Assembly: GCF_964199755.1 (NCBI RefSeq)
Contig: NC_133906.1
Location: 21,947,419 to 22,011,418 of the forward strand
DNA length: 64,000 nucleotides
Reading direction: 5' to 3'
From: Larus michahellis
Taxonomy: Eukaryota; Chordata; Aves; Charadriiformes; Laridae
Shown here: positions 50,901-64,000 of the stretch, piece after piece
How the letters are laid out: every line of letters starts with the position of its first letter
How positions within the stretch are numbered: position 1 is the stretch's first letter
Notes under the pieces: generated by a model
Databases searched by the model: none
Seen by the model: the letters and a program-made list of their open reading frames with translations, nothing else
What the model was told of the DNA's origin: nothing
Position numbers and translations under genes: made by a program

Positions 50901-53900
50901 ATAAACTCGGTGTCTCCATTGAGCAGGACATACACAACTGCTGTGCTAACAAGAAGTTGATTTTAAATCAAAACAGCTAATGAGTTAAAAATCACATGTT
51001 ACAGTGGATGATGTTTTCAACAAAGACGATGTTTTTCTGCAAGAAGCATTTGTCAAGACACGGAAGTTAGAGGGGAACTGGCGAACACAAGACCGTCAGT
51101 ATTGGAGAGCAGAAATGATAAAAGGAAATTTAGAAAGCTCAATGGGACAAGGCTTGGTGCTAAGGGAAGGTCGCAGCAGCGTAAGAGCCGTGGAAAACAG
51201 GTTTGTGTAGATTAAACTTTCTCCAAAGCCTGAAGGAGAAGAAACGACGTAGAAGATTGCTTCTCTATCTCCTTTTTTTTTATTTTTCCCGGAGTCAATC
51301 TGTAATCCAGAAACGAATGTAGGAAGAACTGTGCAATTCAGCAATCACCTGCAACAAGAGATAACAAACGGAAAAAGACAGCAATAGCAAGAAGGATAAA
51401 GTGAATGCAGCAGCGCTTTGCCGTTCTGGCATTCCACTGAACACACATTCGTCTGACTCTTCGCTGAGATAAGTTCACTCAAAAGGCTTAAATTTTATAC
51501 ACTGGGAGAGGTCATGAGGAGAGCTGGTGTGACCGACCGTGCAAGGCAGGCAGGACTGCGGCACTGGTGAATACGGCGTGTTATTTGGGAGCACAAGTCA
51601 AACTCTGCAAATGACTCCTGTCCCTAAGGAGAATTAAGGGAAAGGGATGCCACGCACTGCAGTGTGAGCGTGGGACCCGAGACACGTAACGGAAAAGCCC
51701 CAAATATGATTTTATAACTGAAAAGGCTGTTGGAGAGTATGACGAGAGCAACAGATGGTTTCACGCCTTTATCCGAGTTGGTCATTAATCTGAGACAGAG
51801 AGGTGTCTGCCAGTACAGACAATACAAGCAACATCAGTTTCATGTGGAGGAACGGTTTTTGCCAAGGTCCTTGATCTGAGTCACAGCCTTTATTTTTCAG
51901 GAACGTTCCCAGGCTGCACTAATCAAGAAAGACGGTGAGGTAAAACTCTTAATGCTGGGGGTCAAGAGGAGGAATTGGAGTCGGCCAGGAACAGTGTAAA
52001 ACAACAAAGCAAAACCCAAACGCAGGCTGTACATCCCTACGAAGAGATAAAACGGAAAAGCACAAGACAGCAGAAGAATTTACTGTGTTAGAGATCTATC
52101 GTTTAATTCCGGAAGAAGGCCGTTCCCGATGAATTAGGATTTAAGTTCCAGATGTCTTTATGGCGTCTTGAGTGGTTAGTGCAAACAGAGAAAATGGAGA
52201 AATGATAATTAAGCAAACAAAAGCCATAAGGAGAATGAGCTTTTTTCTAACTGCTTCCTCTCATTGTTGGATCTCAAAATCTGTCAGCATTCCCAGGCTA
52301 GCTATGCCTGTTTTAAAAAAAATGAATAAATGAAACGACAGTTACATTAGGAATGCCCTGAGGACTCTAAGGCATAAGACATTCAATAATGATGCTTTAA
52401 AAAAAAATAAAAAAGGCTCTCTGTTCTGGTTTTGTAACAGTTTTGAATAGATATTTTAGTTGCAGACTAAGAGACCTCAAGGAGCTTGTTTTAAGGACTT
52501 ATGAGGAAATTTCTGGAATCAACTTGAATGTTCAATACAGTACGTAGAACAGGAGAGAAACAGCAGCTGAAGCTGTGAGAGTCATAAATTAAAACTTCAG
52601 TGCGATTCAAATTTTCAGAAGTTTCTATGGCAAAACCCAATTTATTTCCTTAGGAGAGGTTACCTGTGACTAAAATAAATCTATACATGCTGCGCCTCAG
52701 AGCACGGTTGTTTATGGACCCTTCTGCTGCAGCAGACAGAACAGCCTGGTTCTGCACAGAGCTGGTGAGGTGGGCGCACCGCAGGGATAACGAACACAGA
52801 TGTCAGACAGCCCGGTCAAGGACTGCAGCACTGTGTAATCGCAGAAAAGGCCGCAAAAGCCACTACTGAAACCTATAGCAAAAGCACGCGTAAATATATA
52901 TATATAAAAAATACTTTTTCAAGTCAAGAAATAATTAGATTCTTTTTGAAGCAGCAAGTACGTGCTCGTGTTCTAAAAACATTCTTCAGCCATTTTCTAG
53001 CAATAACTTTTGGGAATATTGTTAATTCATACTAACGTTGCCATCGAAATGTCCTCATGCCAAACGATGTCAGAATACGGGGGATGAGCAGCGCTCCATA
53101 TCCGACACCTTCTTTCAAATCCCAGAGGCGGACAGCCTGCTATCGCCGAGGCCAGCATTCCAGGAGCATTTCTTTCTCTCTATCTTACTGCAGAACATCA
53201 GTCTATTTCCTTCATTATTTCACTACCATCGGACTATTTTCTGGCCCTGTGTGTTGCTTTAATGGGCTTTGGCAAGCGTACGAGAATTATTTTCCAGAGT
53301 GACGGTGTGCAAAGCAAAGGCTTAAGAAAAATCAGTTAGTAAAGCGTCGCGTGGATGGTGCTGGAGTACTGCAAATGGGATGGTGCTTCTCAGACCTCAA
53401 GAGAACATGCAGAAGCTGCTTGTTAAAAATGCAGCTCATTCCTCAATGGTTTTAATACTAATCTCTACCAGGTGTTACCACCGGCTACCTGCAGAGCAGT
53501 GTTTCACCTCAACTCACAGTCTTTGAGGCTGAGGGGGAGGAACGGGTGAGCATAAACGGTCACGATGGTACCAAAGACCACTGAGTAGCCACTGACGAAA
53601 TCGCTCATTTTTGCTGATCTGAAAAATTCACAACACCCTTACATTGATTATACCACACAAAACCAACAGATACTTGTCTGCAAACCCTGAGAATTGCTGC
53701 AACTTCTTCACAAAATGTCATGCATTTGCCACTTGAGTTGGCAGCGTTTGTGACATTTCTCCCATGTCGAACACATATAAAATCATATTTGCTCTAAATT
53801 TACATGTTTGTTTGTTTTCATTTTTTTTAAAAAAACCAAGAGTTAATGTTCCAAGTAATATACCATGAAGAATACAACAGTACGACAATCTGCTTAAGGC

Positions 53901-56900
53901 TACTCCGCAGACAGGGTCCAACGACACGAGCGACGAAGAATGAGCCAAGCCAGGACAGGGCTCCTCGTGCCGCAGACGTGCAATCTGGAGACGCCGCAGC
54001 CTCGCGTCTTTCAGGAGACGTAAGCAGCGCACGCTGACTTGCGCTCTAGAACTCAAACGCCACATTTCCTGTTTTTATACTCTGAGCAATAGTGTTTTCT
54101 CTTAACAAGGCGAGAAAAAAGCAAAGCGCTTCAGGGAAAAGAAGTTTTTAAAATCAGAAGACAATTGGGACCCCTTCCCAATGCATCATTTATATACTGA
54201 CACGGAAGCACTTTCAAATAACGTATGTAACAGGGTAATCGAACTCGGCACAAGAAAACTGAAAGGCACAAATAACAAGGAATAGAATTTAAATATTTTA
54301 GAAAACTTTAGCTTAGGCAAATAAAACCAGGCAACGTCCCAGGCTTGTCCTCCCAGTCCCCACCCAAACCGCTTTTCCAAGGGAGGGTCTGCAGGCTCAG
54401 ACCACACTTTGTTTTCCAAACTTTCCCCACCAGGAAGGAGAGATTCTCTGAGGCTGCTGTTCCCAGCTTAGCCGGTGTCTGTCACAGGCAGAGACCTGGC
54501 CCGGAGCTACACAAGTAGATCCGTGATGTCAACTGGCCGAGACGAAACTCTCTTTACTGGTAAAGAAGTTATAGTTTCTTATCTGAAAAGTATTCCTCTT
54601 GTGTTAGACAACCTTATCATTAGTTTCACCACTGCTCTTTACCCTCTCACGCATACACAGTACATGTTGATTCAATTTATATATTTACTAACACTACGTC
54701 TTTGACTTCACGCTACTTTAGCGTGAACAGAACACAGCAAATCTGCCATCTCCGATGGAGCACGCCTGTCCCACGCTCTCCTCCACTGCTCACCCAGTAA
54801 ATTTTACGGATCGTTTGTAAAAGAGATTTTTACTATCATTGTTGTTTACAAAGTCAAATTGCTACTACAGCAGGTAAACAACGCTTCCTTATTGAAATCT
54901 TGAGAAAAAAGCATTCTTAAAATTTTCAGTATTTTTCTAATAAAATGTATACTAAGTCTCAGTACAAGGAAGGCTGATTTACTAGGAGGAACTCTGCGTT
55001 TTAAGAACAATTCTAAAAATAACAAAACCCCCATTTTCTTAATGTTATTTCACAGCACGATAAAAAGAACCAAACCACCTCTGTCTAAGAAAGGCACATA
55101 GAAAGCGACGGCTGTAATGCAAGCTCTGCAGCGATGTCCTCCCAGAGTTTGGGAGGCAAAGATGAAGACTCCGAAAATATTTTAAATTCATGAAAATATT
55201 AACTTAGGATACAAAAATACGTATACATATATTATCTAAGACTAACCTTTAAAAAGGCTCTCTTTTCCAACGTATTCATTATGAAGGGAGGAATTGCTGC
55301 AAATGAGGGAAAAAAAAAGCATTAACTTTAGAGAAAAAGGCACTTTTAGTTTACGTTAAGATGAACTAATACCATAATACAATTTTCACAGCCATTTGTC
55401 ATTAAATGAGCTTTCATTTCACATTGCCAGTTCACGATACTGGATTGGTGTTTCCAGAGGTAAATTCTCCCAATGAGTAAAATTTCTAGTTTCACACATA
55501 ACTGAAGGTGAGCTCCGTAACTCGGCACCGGTCAGAGCACCAACTCTTCACTGCACTAATTCCACTCACGCAGAACTTGCTGCCATTCCTTTGCTGTCTG
55601 GGTCTTTTCTGCAAACGCATCCCAGGAGCTCTTCTGCTGCGCTCCAGTGTAACCCACTGGGGAGGTGTTCAGAGTAAGAAATGTACATTTCTGTCTGGAA
55701 CTTCTTGGAACTTCTTAACAGAAATGTAAATACTGCCTGGATAACTGTAAGATAATTTGGCCTCTGGGAAAAAACACTTATTATTTAAGCTCTCTCTCGC
55801 ATTAGGAGCTGATGACCAGGAGCTGCATGCGACTGCAGTTATTCTTACCCATGCCAGGAGCAGCCATAAGAATCCTTGATATGACCACCTGGGTAATTGC
55901 CTGCTGAGCTGCTTTTGTGGATTCACCCAGTCTGTTTCCGTTCTCATCCGTGACTGGGATTCCAAACTTGAGTTCCCTGCCGAATAAGGGGTAAAAATAA
56001 AGCAGTGACTGACATGTGTTTATTCACCTTTTTTGTCTCCTTGTATTTGTCCCCTTAAAATTGTCAGTTATAAGAATTAAACTTTTTATTTTGTTTTCCA
56101 ATTTAGCCTGTTTGTAACACTCTTTGGCACAAAAATTTCAAAAGGCAGAGAAAGATCTGGGGAAAAAAAGTGCTAAAAAGTAAACAACTGAATATCTGTA
56201 ACAGCAATCTTCTGCTTGAGCCTGGTCACATGCGTTTCAAGGAGGAAGAAAGGAGATGCGTTATTTCTGTACTCCACAGAAGGGAGAGGCTCCTTCAAAA
56301 AGTAATCCAGAAAAGTGGAATTTTCTGGACTGCTCTGGAAGTAGTCTGTCCTCTGCAACAGACAACACAGGGGATACAGGAAGGTTAAGCTTCACCGAAC
56401 TAAAACATAAGTCTTTGTGAAAAGTCCCCTCTCTCGTTCTAGTCTGAGCTTTCCAACGGCTAAGAACACACCTGAGAGCGTACACGTACGCACAACGCGA
56501 ACTACCCCTCTGGGACTCGTTACTCAAGCGCGGGATTAGGCGTTAGACTCCCATACTGGGGAGAACTGCCAGGGCGGTGAGGAGCAGACAGAAGGGCAGC
56601 TATACCGAGGCCTGCCCATCTTTTGTAAGAGATAAAATACTACCACGGATTGAACCCCATTGTGAATATAAACTTTAAATATTCCCTTTTTTGCCCCAAA
56701 CCTTGTGTTTATAAAAGGATGCTTTTCATTTGTTTCACCCCACTTCCATCCTTAGTCTGAGTCAAATCAGAATACACATGAAGGTTTGTTTCTGAGAAAG
56801 TGCACATTTTTGCAATCTCAGATGATTAAACAGAACTGCAGAGCCTGACTCCTATGACTGACTTCTCTATGTGGGATCTGAAGCACCACTTTTGAAATTG

Positions 56901-59900
56901 CTGTATTTTTCCAAAGTGGAGTTTGTATTTAAAGAGTCCATGGGATCAAGTCTCAAAGGAACTTGGTTTCTGAGATCTAAGACTGAAGAACTCTATTGAT
57001 ATTTACCTGAAGAGAATGAGGATTTCTATTTTATACCTGTCACAATTAATCAATCAAAACAAGATCACGCATGAGGTTTTTGCAAGGTTCTAAACCAAGC
57101 TAAAGATATATAATGTGCTTTATTTAGTAACTTACTGATCTAAAACTCAATAACATCCTTTCTTCTGGAATGAGTGATCTTTGTTCTTTTTCCTACCTTT
57201 GTCTCATTAGTGGAATATTAATGCAGTTAGCAGCAGCAACAGCAGCAAAAGGAACAAACCGCCCTATAAGAGGTGAGACGTGCTGTAAAAAACAGAGAGG
57301 GAAAAAAAAGACAGAAAAAGAATTACACAATAATTTGCTTTCCCAAAGGTCATATTAAAATGCTTCATGCGCTAGGGACAGACCAGTCTTATTTCCTTTA
57401 GATTAAAATTCAGTGAAAACTCACCGGTGGGGCAGAGATAAAACAACAAACAAACATGAGGCAAGTCATAAACTGCTCTGCGAGAGAGCAGTGGCACGAG
57501 ATAGGTGAAACCCATCTCAATTTAGTAGCATCACTGTGGAGAAGTGTCAGCTTCTGAGCATGCCTGTCAGCCCAACGGCAACCCGGAACAGCCATAACGC
57601 CCCTGTCTCCACCGGCACGGGGACACCCAGCAGCACCCGCACCAGCCGCTTTGCATCTACGGGCACCGACTACGGAGGCGATTCATCTCGTCAGTGTCTT
57701 GTCTGATCTGAATCACTCTGCTGAGAACAGTCTCTCAAATAACTTGTCAATGCTGTTAACGCTCCCAGTACGTAAAGCATAAGCAGAGGGGTACCAAATA
57801 CAGTGTTACTTTTTTTTTTTTTTGTAAAGGATCCTTTTTTCTTGATTGTGTTGTGCGCTTGTTTAAAGAATTTGAGTTTTCTGCATTTATGAGTGGCACC
57901 TCCTTATAGGTTCTTCAGCCAGTCTAGAGTAGGCGTCCACCTTTGCAGAAGTGATACCACACCTTAAAAACGCACCTATCCAGCGTATGGGATGACGAGT
58001 CGCCATTGTTGTAACTACGCATACACTCCAATTAACCTTCAAATGCTATTGGATACTTTGACATGTAAAAAGAAACTGCAAAAAAGGCACCTTATTGGAT
58101 ACAGTTTGTATTAAAAAACCACAAGGCTGTCTGATATATGTATAAGGAGGAGAGACTGTCTGAAATACACATAAAACCATCTCCATGGGGCAAAAATAAG
58201 GTTGGGATCTAAAGAAGGGAGCTGCCGATTGCCATTACACTCCATACCGGGAGCTGTGCATAACACGACACAGATACACAGGAGGAGAAACGGGCCATTA
58301 GCATTTCACAGAACACCAAAGTTTAGTTAAGAATGGGAAAAAATAGCGGCAATACCTTTGTTAGTGCGTTAAGTCCTAAAGCTGTTGCAACAGCACCTGT
58401 GGTAGCAGAAACGTAGGCTGTTCCCAGCTGGCTAAAACAAAAATACAGGCGTTTGCACATGCACAACAACTACATTTATGTCACTTTTAAAAATAATTGT
58501 ATTTTACATGTGTAGTTATGCCCACCCCCAAAGTTAAGAGGTAGACCTTTCTGTGACACTGCAATGAGATGCGGATGAAGATTCAAATGGGACACTAAAT
58601 TAAACACTTTTCTTTCACTAGTAGTAAAAATCACATGCAAGCAACATTTTAAAATTGAATCGGGTTCTGCTGGTTCTGCACTGCTATCTGTTCAGCATTT
58701 TCTCATGTGTCTGAATGAACACCTTGAAGGATTTAGTTCTGTATTTAATTTCCTAATTGCTTAAACTAATAAAATCAGTTTGGATTTCTAAGGCCTTGTC
58801 TACAATAGCAATTAAATTCAACTGCACTGAAGCCCATTCATGCAGACCAGCTGTACTGCAAACACCCAAATCCAGCCCAAACTGCCCTAAATCATGCTTT
58901 GCATGCTTCCCAGCTAGGAGGAAAAACATTCTGGAATCCCCTGCTTTCTCCCAGACCTCTACAAGCCTGCCTCAAAACCAGGAAGTCAAGCACTGCCGTT
59001 CCAGTGCCCCGTTCATGACCTCTAGCTTTCTGCACCTATTTAATCTCTCTCTCTGCCTTCAAGAAGGGACGGGTACCGTGCAGAGCAGTCCCCCGAAGGG
59101 TCCTCTCTTTGTGAATATGCACAGTGTGGTGTGTGCTCTACTGCAGGGCACAGAGAAGGGGACTCAGAAAGACACCTGAAGGTCCACACAAAATATCCAC
59201 TTAGAAATATCCTCGTATATCGCCAAGCTGATGAGGCGCTTTCAAATGGCTGACCGAGCAATGCAACCCAGACTCCTATCAAATCCTACGCTGTTCAGTT
59301 CCTCTCATCAAGGTGCTTTGGCCTGTCTTTGATGGCAGAAATGGAGTTCTCACCTGCCTTGTTCTCAGACTTCTCATCTGCGCACATCAAATTAATGATA
59401 AGCAGAGATGAAAAAACTTATCCGTCTATCGCCTCAAACTTTAAACCCCAACCATGTTGCAGTACATCAGAGAGCAACTATACACATCAGAAGTACCTCG
59501 TTTGGTGTCTGACCTGACAGTAATCGGGGCATCACCGCTCCTGTTCGTGTAATTGACTATAGCGTTGAAGGACTGGTTAATCCACTGCCAGAAAACCACC
59601 GCTGGTGTCGTTCTTGAAAAGCGAAATAATTATTATTATTAAAAATACAGCAATCAACAGCACAGAAAAATGATGGCAATGCAAGAAAAGACAGCGCAAG
59701 CAGTAATCATGCAGATTTATTCTCGTTTACCTGAATGAAACAATACAGTCAATGAGATACTGTCTTAATAATGAAAGTACAAGCTATATCTAAGAATAGA
59801 ATTTAAAAGCACTGTAATCAAAAAGCAAGGTTCACTTAGGACAAAGGTGTGTTGTGATAACAAAAGCATTATAGCAAACCTCTCTCTAAAGACACACTGA

Positions 59901-62900
59901 GAAATAGGAAAAGCTCTAATTTCTAGAATACTTTTCCAGGGTTATTATTCCTTTACAGTCTGCTAGTTCTCTTTGGAAGCTCCGTAACTGACTAAAAAGC
60001 GGATTTTAGGAGACAGGGTTTATCTTCTCAGTCTTCAAAAAGCGAATATACTGCTATTGTTTTAATAAATATCTGTGACATTAAAACATTCAGCCGCATG
60101 TAGAACCAGATAAAAAGACACTTAACTCCAAAATAATTATTTTAATGAAAAGATATGTATGTTTAAGTTGTACAGGTACAACGCAGAAATTAATCTGGTT
60201 TAGCACAGCATGAACCAGATGAGCAGTCATCATCAAAAAACAAAAGAGAGCTCCAGGGAATCCTCACAAATGATGTCAGTGCCGGTATGCAGGCGCCTTA
60301 GGACAGAAGGGTGCTAACTAGCGAGCACCAGCGTAAACTGCAGATAGAATTATTTTACAAATGGTTATGCTGGTAAGTCACAAAAGTGACAGTCAATTTG
60401 TTTCACAATGTACGGGGCTGTCTTGTGGAGGGATGAATGCTTTTGCTCTCAAACTAGCAGCATATCTAAACAACGGGACAAACTTATGAAAAAGAAATTC
60501 ACTACGGGCCATTAAATAAGACATTACCTCTGGATCAGGAAGTTCCTGACCCACAAACAGCTGGAGGCTAGGAGAGTGTACCAGGGGCAAAGTGTTTCTT
60601 CGTGTACTCTGACCACAAACTCTGCCCCCAGTGAGACACCACGGAAGATTCTGCTCCACCGGAATTTCACTCAGGGGAACCAGGCCACCGAAAATAACAG
60701 TGGCTACTCAAAACTATTTCCTGACCATTAACATAACTTGTCATAGGACTTTAAAGCTTATACTTAATTAAATTATTTAATAACACAGGCAGTAATGGTA
60801 ACAGGAAGGTTCTCATTAGAGGGCTGCCATGGAAATTAAGAGTGCTCAAGAGGAAGCAGTAGTTGTACCAACTATTCTGTAACGGGCGGGAAAGCAAAGA
60901 GATGCCAGAGCAGAAGGTGTGTGTCTATCATGAGGCTTTGGTTCTGAAATATGAAAATATTTCTGAAAATATGAAATCTGAAGATACGTTATTTCTTTAA
61001 ATTGCAAAAAACTTAAAGATTCAGGAGATCTGAAAGTGTATTCTTATTCCCTCTGGTTTCCAGTCCCTGAATACGATACCAAAGTAACAGTGATAAACTA
61101 GCTGGATTTTTTCCACCACTACTACAGGAAGAACCTTCCTTTCTTTGTCTTTTCTTTTCCTCTTTCCTTGCTATTGCTATGTAGAGGATTTTGGTCTGTT
61201 ACGAAGTTCAGGCACAGCTCACGTCGCCTTGCTGCACGCCCAGGAGCCCCAATACGTATAACGAGGAATTTGCTTCTTCCAGTGGCCAGCAATCACCAGC
61301 AGACAGTGACATGGACAGTACGATGGAGGCTACGCTGCATCATCCAAGGACTTCTACACAACCCTGTCTGCACTGCTGAGGGTTTGGTCCAAAGAAATCA
61401 GCGTCTTCCAGGCCAGTAAACCACCTCATTTTGAATCTAAGTGACTCTACCAATAATGCAACGAAAAGGTTTACAGCTGCTGTAAGTATTACAGATAATA
61501 AGAGAACATGCATAGAAGAACAACCAGGTTAGAGGAAGGAGTAATTGTGAGAGGGCAGCTGTACTGATGGTTTTATTCATATTCTCAACTGTTTTTTAAA
61601 CACACACATAAATATGCACCTTCAAAATGGTTGTGCCTTTCTGGAGTGTGAGTCAACTGGATTGTAAAATCTCAGCATCGAAAACGCTATTGTGATTTCC
61701 TCTGAACCTCCCACTAGTTCCTGCTAACAAAGCGCTGTGTCACAAAACCATTTCTAACGTGGAGTCTACTAACAGATGGTACTGGCTTCTGCTGTGGGCT
61801 CCGCTGTACAGGTGAGTCAACAACTACTGAGGAAATGGCAAGGATCAAAAAGGCTCTGGAGACACTCGATGGCTGATGGCCTGAAGCATACTGAGTACTC
61901 CCTTGGCAGACAGAACGTCCTACTTGCCAGATCTCTAAGGTTAGAAATCCCCAGGTGCCTCCTCCTCTTTGTCCTCCACGCAACTCTCCTACAAGAATGG
62001 GATTTTGGCACATTCAACTTTCCCAGTTTAAGGACAAGTGGGATGGTGAAGAAGAGGGGCTATCTCACAACTACTTCTAGCGGAAACCATTAATCAGTGT
62101 GAGGGAATGCAGAGTGAGAAGACAAAAGGAAGCAAAATTTTACACTTTAAAATATTTCTTATAACTCTTCTAAAACGCTCTTTTGACAATAACATTGATT
62201 TTCACTTATCTAACTTGTAAGCAAATGTTTTATGTGTTATATTGCCATCACTTACCTATAAAAGGTCATCATACAACCTGTGATAGTCATGTTCATGGGT
62301 ACTTGAGCTGACATTCGGCCAATCAAGACCATCTTTTCACCAGTGTCTGGGTGAAAGGCTGAATCATAGATGTATTTTGCTCTCCACAAGTCATCTTCTG
62401 TCAAGCCAGGTGCCACGATACCTTGTCTTGAGACAAGTTAAAAAAACAAAACAAGACAACAGCGAAAAGCAGAACTGTTACAAAATGCTGCAACCTCCAG
62501 TGACAAATGTGGCATCAGAGGATTTGGGGATGTTCATACTAAGTTAATCTAGCCTCACCAAAGGCTTGTAGATCTTCAGCTTTTAAATGGACTGGTGAAA
62601 TAAAAAGAATCAAAACCCCCAGCCGTGGTTATGTTGGCTGAGTCAATATATACAGCATCAAATTTCTATTTACTTAAACCCATACTAGATTTTAAACGTG
62701 CAGCTAAAATCTCTGGGGTCAGTAGCATGAAACTTTGAAAATTTACTTTGCAAGTATTTAAGAAAGTGCTTGCTTCAAACAATATAACACATAAGAGGAA
62801 GCTTTAAACCCTGTTGTCATATTAACTATTTTCAGAATTAGACACTTCTGTATTTCAGAATACTTAACAGCGGTTCTCAGATGACATAGTCTCCCCATTC

Positions 62901-63224
62901 ATTAACAAATTTGTTTAAAAAAAAAAGTGTTTCAATCTCTAAAATAAAGAGTGGTGCAATGAATACAGCGTCTTAAATATTTTCTTTTAAATATATAACC
63001 TTGTACTTATCATTGACACGGACTTTTTTGGGCTGGCAGTAGAAGTGATCAAGGCCATACCTGTAATCATGCACAATTTTTCTTGCGTTTTCCAGCTGGG
63101 CATCAGATAACAAAATATTCCGGGGGTCTGTTACAGTAAAGAAGTGACTGGCTCGTCCAACAAAAGTGCTTTGGTCCCATCGGGGCTCCTTGATATTAAT
63201 ATTTAAGGGTATATCTGCTGACAT
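47987..63224 (-). CDS. SFXN1: Sideroflexin-1 (SFXN1), mitochondrial serine transporter, ten coding exons
   Basis: Minus-strand coding exons: 63224-63061 (exon begins 63235), 62426-62256, 59612-59514, 58431-58356, 57282-57197, 55976-55849, 55296-55247, 49988-49939, 49285-49238, 48083-47987. They join in frame to exactly 322 residues, as in human. Conserved blocks are [38 protein letters not shown] (residues 77-87), [75 protein letters not shown] and the C-terminal VYFNKGL. SFXN1 rather than SFXN3 is favoured by IVHDYR, KIYDSAF-type blocks, ALGLNALTK and [10 protein letters not shown]. The protein is a five-helix inner-membrane carrier importing serine for mitochondrial one-carbon metabolism. 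The 5' noncoding exon and promoter are outside the window. Confidence 0.96.
49989..55246 (-). other. SFXN1: Longest SFXN1 intron, 5.3 kb, no recognisable feature
   Basis: This AT-rich intron has a short (TA)n run near 52890-52905 and several A or T homopolymers. I recognise no repeat family, exon or RNA gene in it. Weak open frames here lack homology. Confidence 0.6.
55685..55726. repeat. Small hairpin with an internal tandem decamer
   Basis: CATTTCTGT and ACAGAAATG are complementary arms around a loop holding two tandem copies of GGAACTTCTT (55697-55716). It lies in an SFXN1 intron. Probably neutral. Confidence 0.6.
57807..57825 (+). repeat. Poly-T homopolymer
   Basis: An uninterrupted run of about 16 T in an SFXN1 intron. 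No CR1 or SINE body is attached on either side, so it is a simple repeat. Confidence 0.75.
59613..62255 (-). other. SFXN1: SFXN1 intron, 2.6 kb, no recognisable feature
   Basis: An 88-codon minus-strand open frame at 60393-60659 has no homology that I recognise and lies between two constitutive exons. Nothing else stands out. Confidence 0.55.
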
Positions 63225-63235
63225 CTTCAAAAACT

Positions 63236-64000
63236 CTGTGAAAAAAAACATGAAAATTTGCAATTTAGAATTCCTCTGATTTCATAATGTCTCTATAGGG
63301 TGCAAGATGACAAGTGGTTATGCTTACAGTAAAAAGAAAAAAAATCAGGGAAAAAACACTGAACAACTCACAGAACTGAGCTTCAGAGGGGCCAGTATCC
63401 ATCCAGAATGCAGATGATGTCAGCCCTCGTTACGGGTTTTAACGAGGTAGGTATTGATATGAGTGAAAAAGCAAGAGCTCAGTTAAAAGTCTACAGAAAC
63501 GCTTCTGTGCCTGCTTCCCCAAGACATTTATACATTACGTCTTTGTAAGAGCACGACTATCTGATTATGAGGTAGGGGTTCATCACATACACGTACAAGT
63601 CTCTGAGGATGCGGCAGATGCAAAGGAAGTATAGAAATTTATTAATAAGGAGCTGTACTAAATAACAGTACACTAATCAGAAGTGTGCTTTATTTCAGTG
63701 ATGAATTACTGTTTGCTGAAAATATTGCCTTAAAGGGAAGGAGAAAAGAAATATTTCAAGAGATGCCTTAGGGGCGGCTGTAAAGTACAGTGAAAGAAGA
63801 AATATTTTATAAGATCCAGTCAACTGCTCTGGCATAGCAAAACAAAACAAAAATTAGGAACACAAACCCAACAATTTCTTTTAATAAATGTTGTTTCTAT
63901 ACATCCATGTTTTAGCAAAAAAAAGCTTATATAATGCAACAATTTGCCACATTATGAACGCTTGACCGCATCGCCTACTGATACTCAAAGACGGTTAAAG
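63236..64000 (-). other. SFXN1: SFXN1 first intron, partial
   Basis: The first coding exon has an acceptor (minus-strand TTTCACAG at about 63236-63243) 11 bases before the start codon. The remaining sequence to the window edge is AT-rich intron; no CpG island or promoter is present. Confidence 0.7.

Noticed and set aside
58757-59179. 140-codon plus-strand open frame in an SFXN1 intron
   Set aside because: No homology recognised, no splice or promoter context, antisense to the host gene.
60180-60260. TGATGA motifs on the minus strand considered as a C/D-box snoRNA
   Set aside because: No paired D box (CTGA) with terminal stem at a suitable distance was found.
60393-60659. 88-codon minus-strand open frame considered as an extra SFXN1 exon or a processed pseudogene
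   Set aside because: Flanking SFXN1 exons already join in frame at 62256 and 59612, and the translation resembles no family I know.

Overview
The window is avian nuclear DNA. It carries five complete or near-complete vertebrate protein genes with short introns and GT-AG splice sites, CR1-type LINE pieces, and GC-rich, CpG-dense promoters typical of a gene-dense bird microchromosome. All five genes have human orthologues on the long arm of chromosome 5, which corresponds to chicken chromosome 13. The species cannot be fixed from the sequence.

Layout. Positions 1-4600 are GC-rich with no recognisable gene. N4BP3 (+) follows: CpG-island promoter near 4.6-5.1 kb, coding exons 6897-9275, poly(A) signal at 10209. 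NHP2 (-) converges on it (CDS 12972 to 10899, four exons), and its third intron holds a fossil LTR-element fragment. BRD8 (-) runs from 38476 to 13668 in 27 coding exons that add up to an open frame of 1268 residues with two bromodomains. KIF20A (+) starts head-to-head with BRD8 from a shared CpG island and has 18 coding exons (39268-47643, 883 residues). SFXN1 (-) converges on KIF20A: ten coding exons from 63224 to 47987, 322 residues. Its noncoding first exon lies beyond the right edge.

Functions. The genes are unrelated neighbours and share no pathway. N4BP3 is a NEDD4-binding coiled-coil protein. NHP2 is a core H/ACA ribonucleoprotein and telomerase protein. BRD8 is a bromodomain subunit of the TIP60/NuA4 acetyltransferase. 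KIF20A is a mitotic kinesin for cytokinesis. SFXN1 is a mitochondrial serine carrier. The layout itself is informative: a divergent BRD8/KIF20A promoter with NF-Y and CHR cell-cycle elements, and convergent tails at N4BP3/NHP2 and KIF20A/SFXN1. The gene order (N4BP3 next to NHP2 without RMND5B, NHP2 next to BRD8, KIF20A next to SFXN1) differs from human at three junctions.

I found no previously undescribed biological system. The strongest unexplained structure is a long GC-rich inverted repeat at 5285-5397 in the putative first intron of N4BP3. Exon borders were read by eye from splice sites and from remembered human proteins. Reading frames are consistent across all exons of each gene, but single borders could be off by a base.
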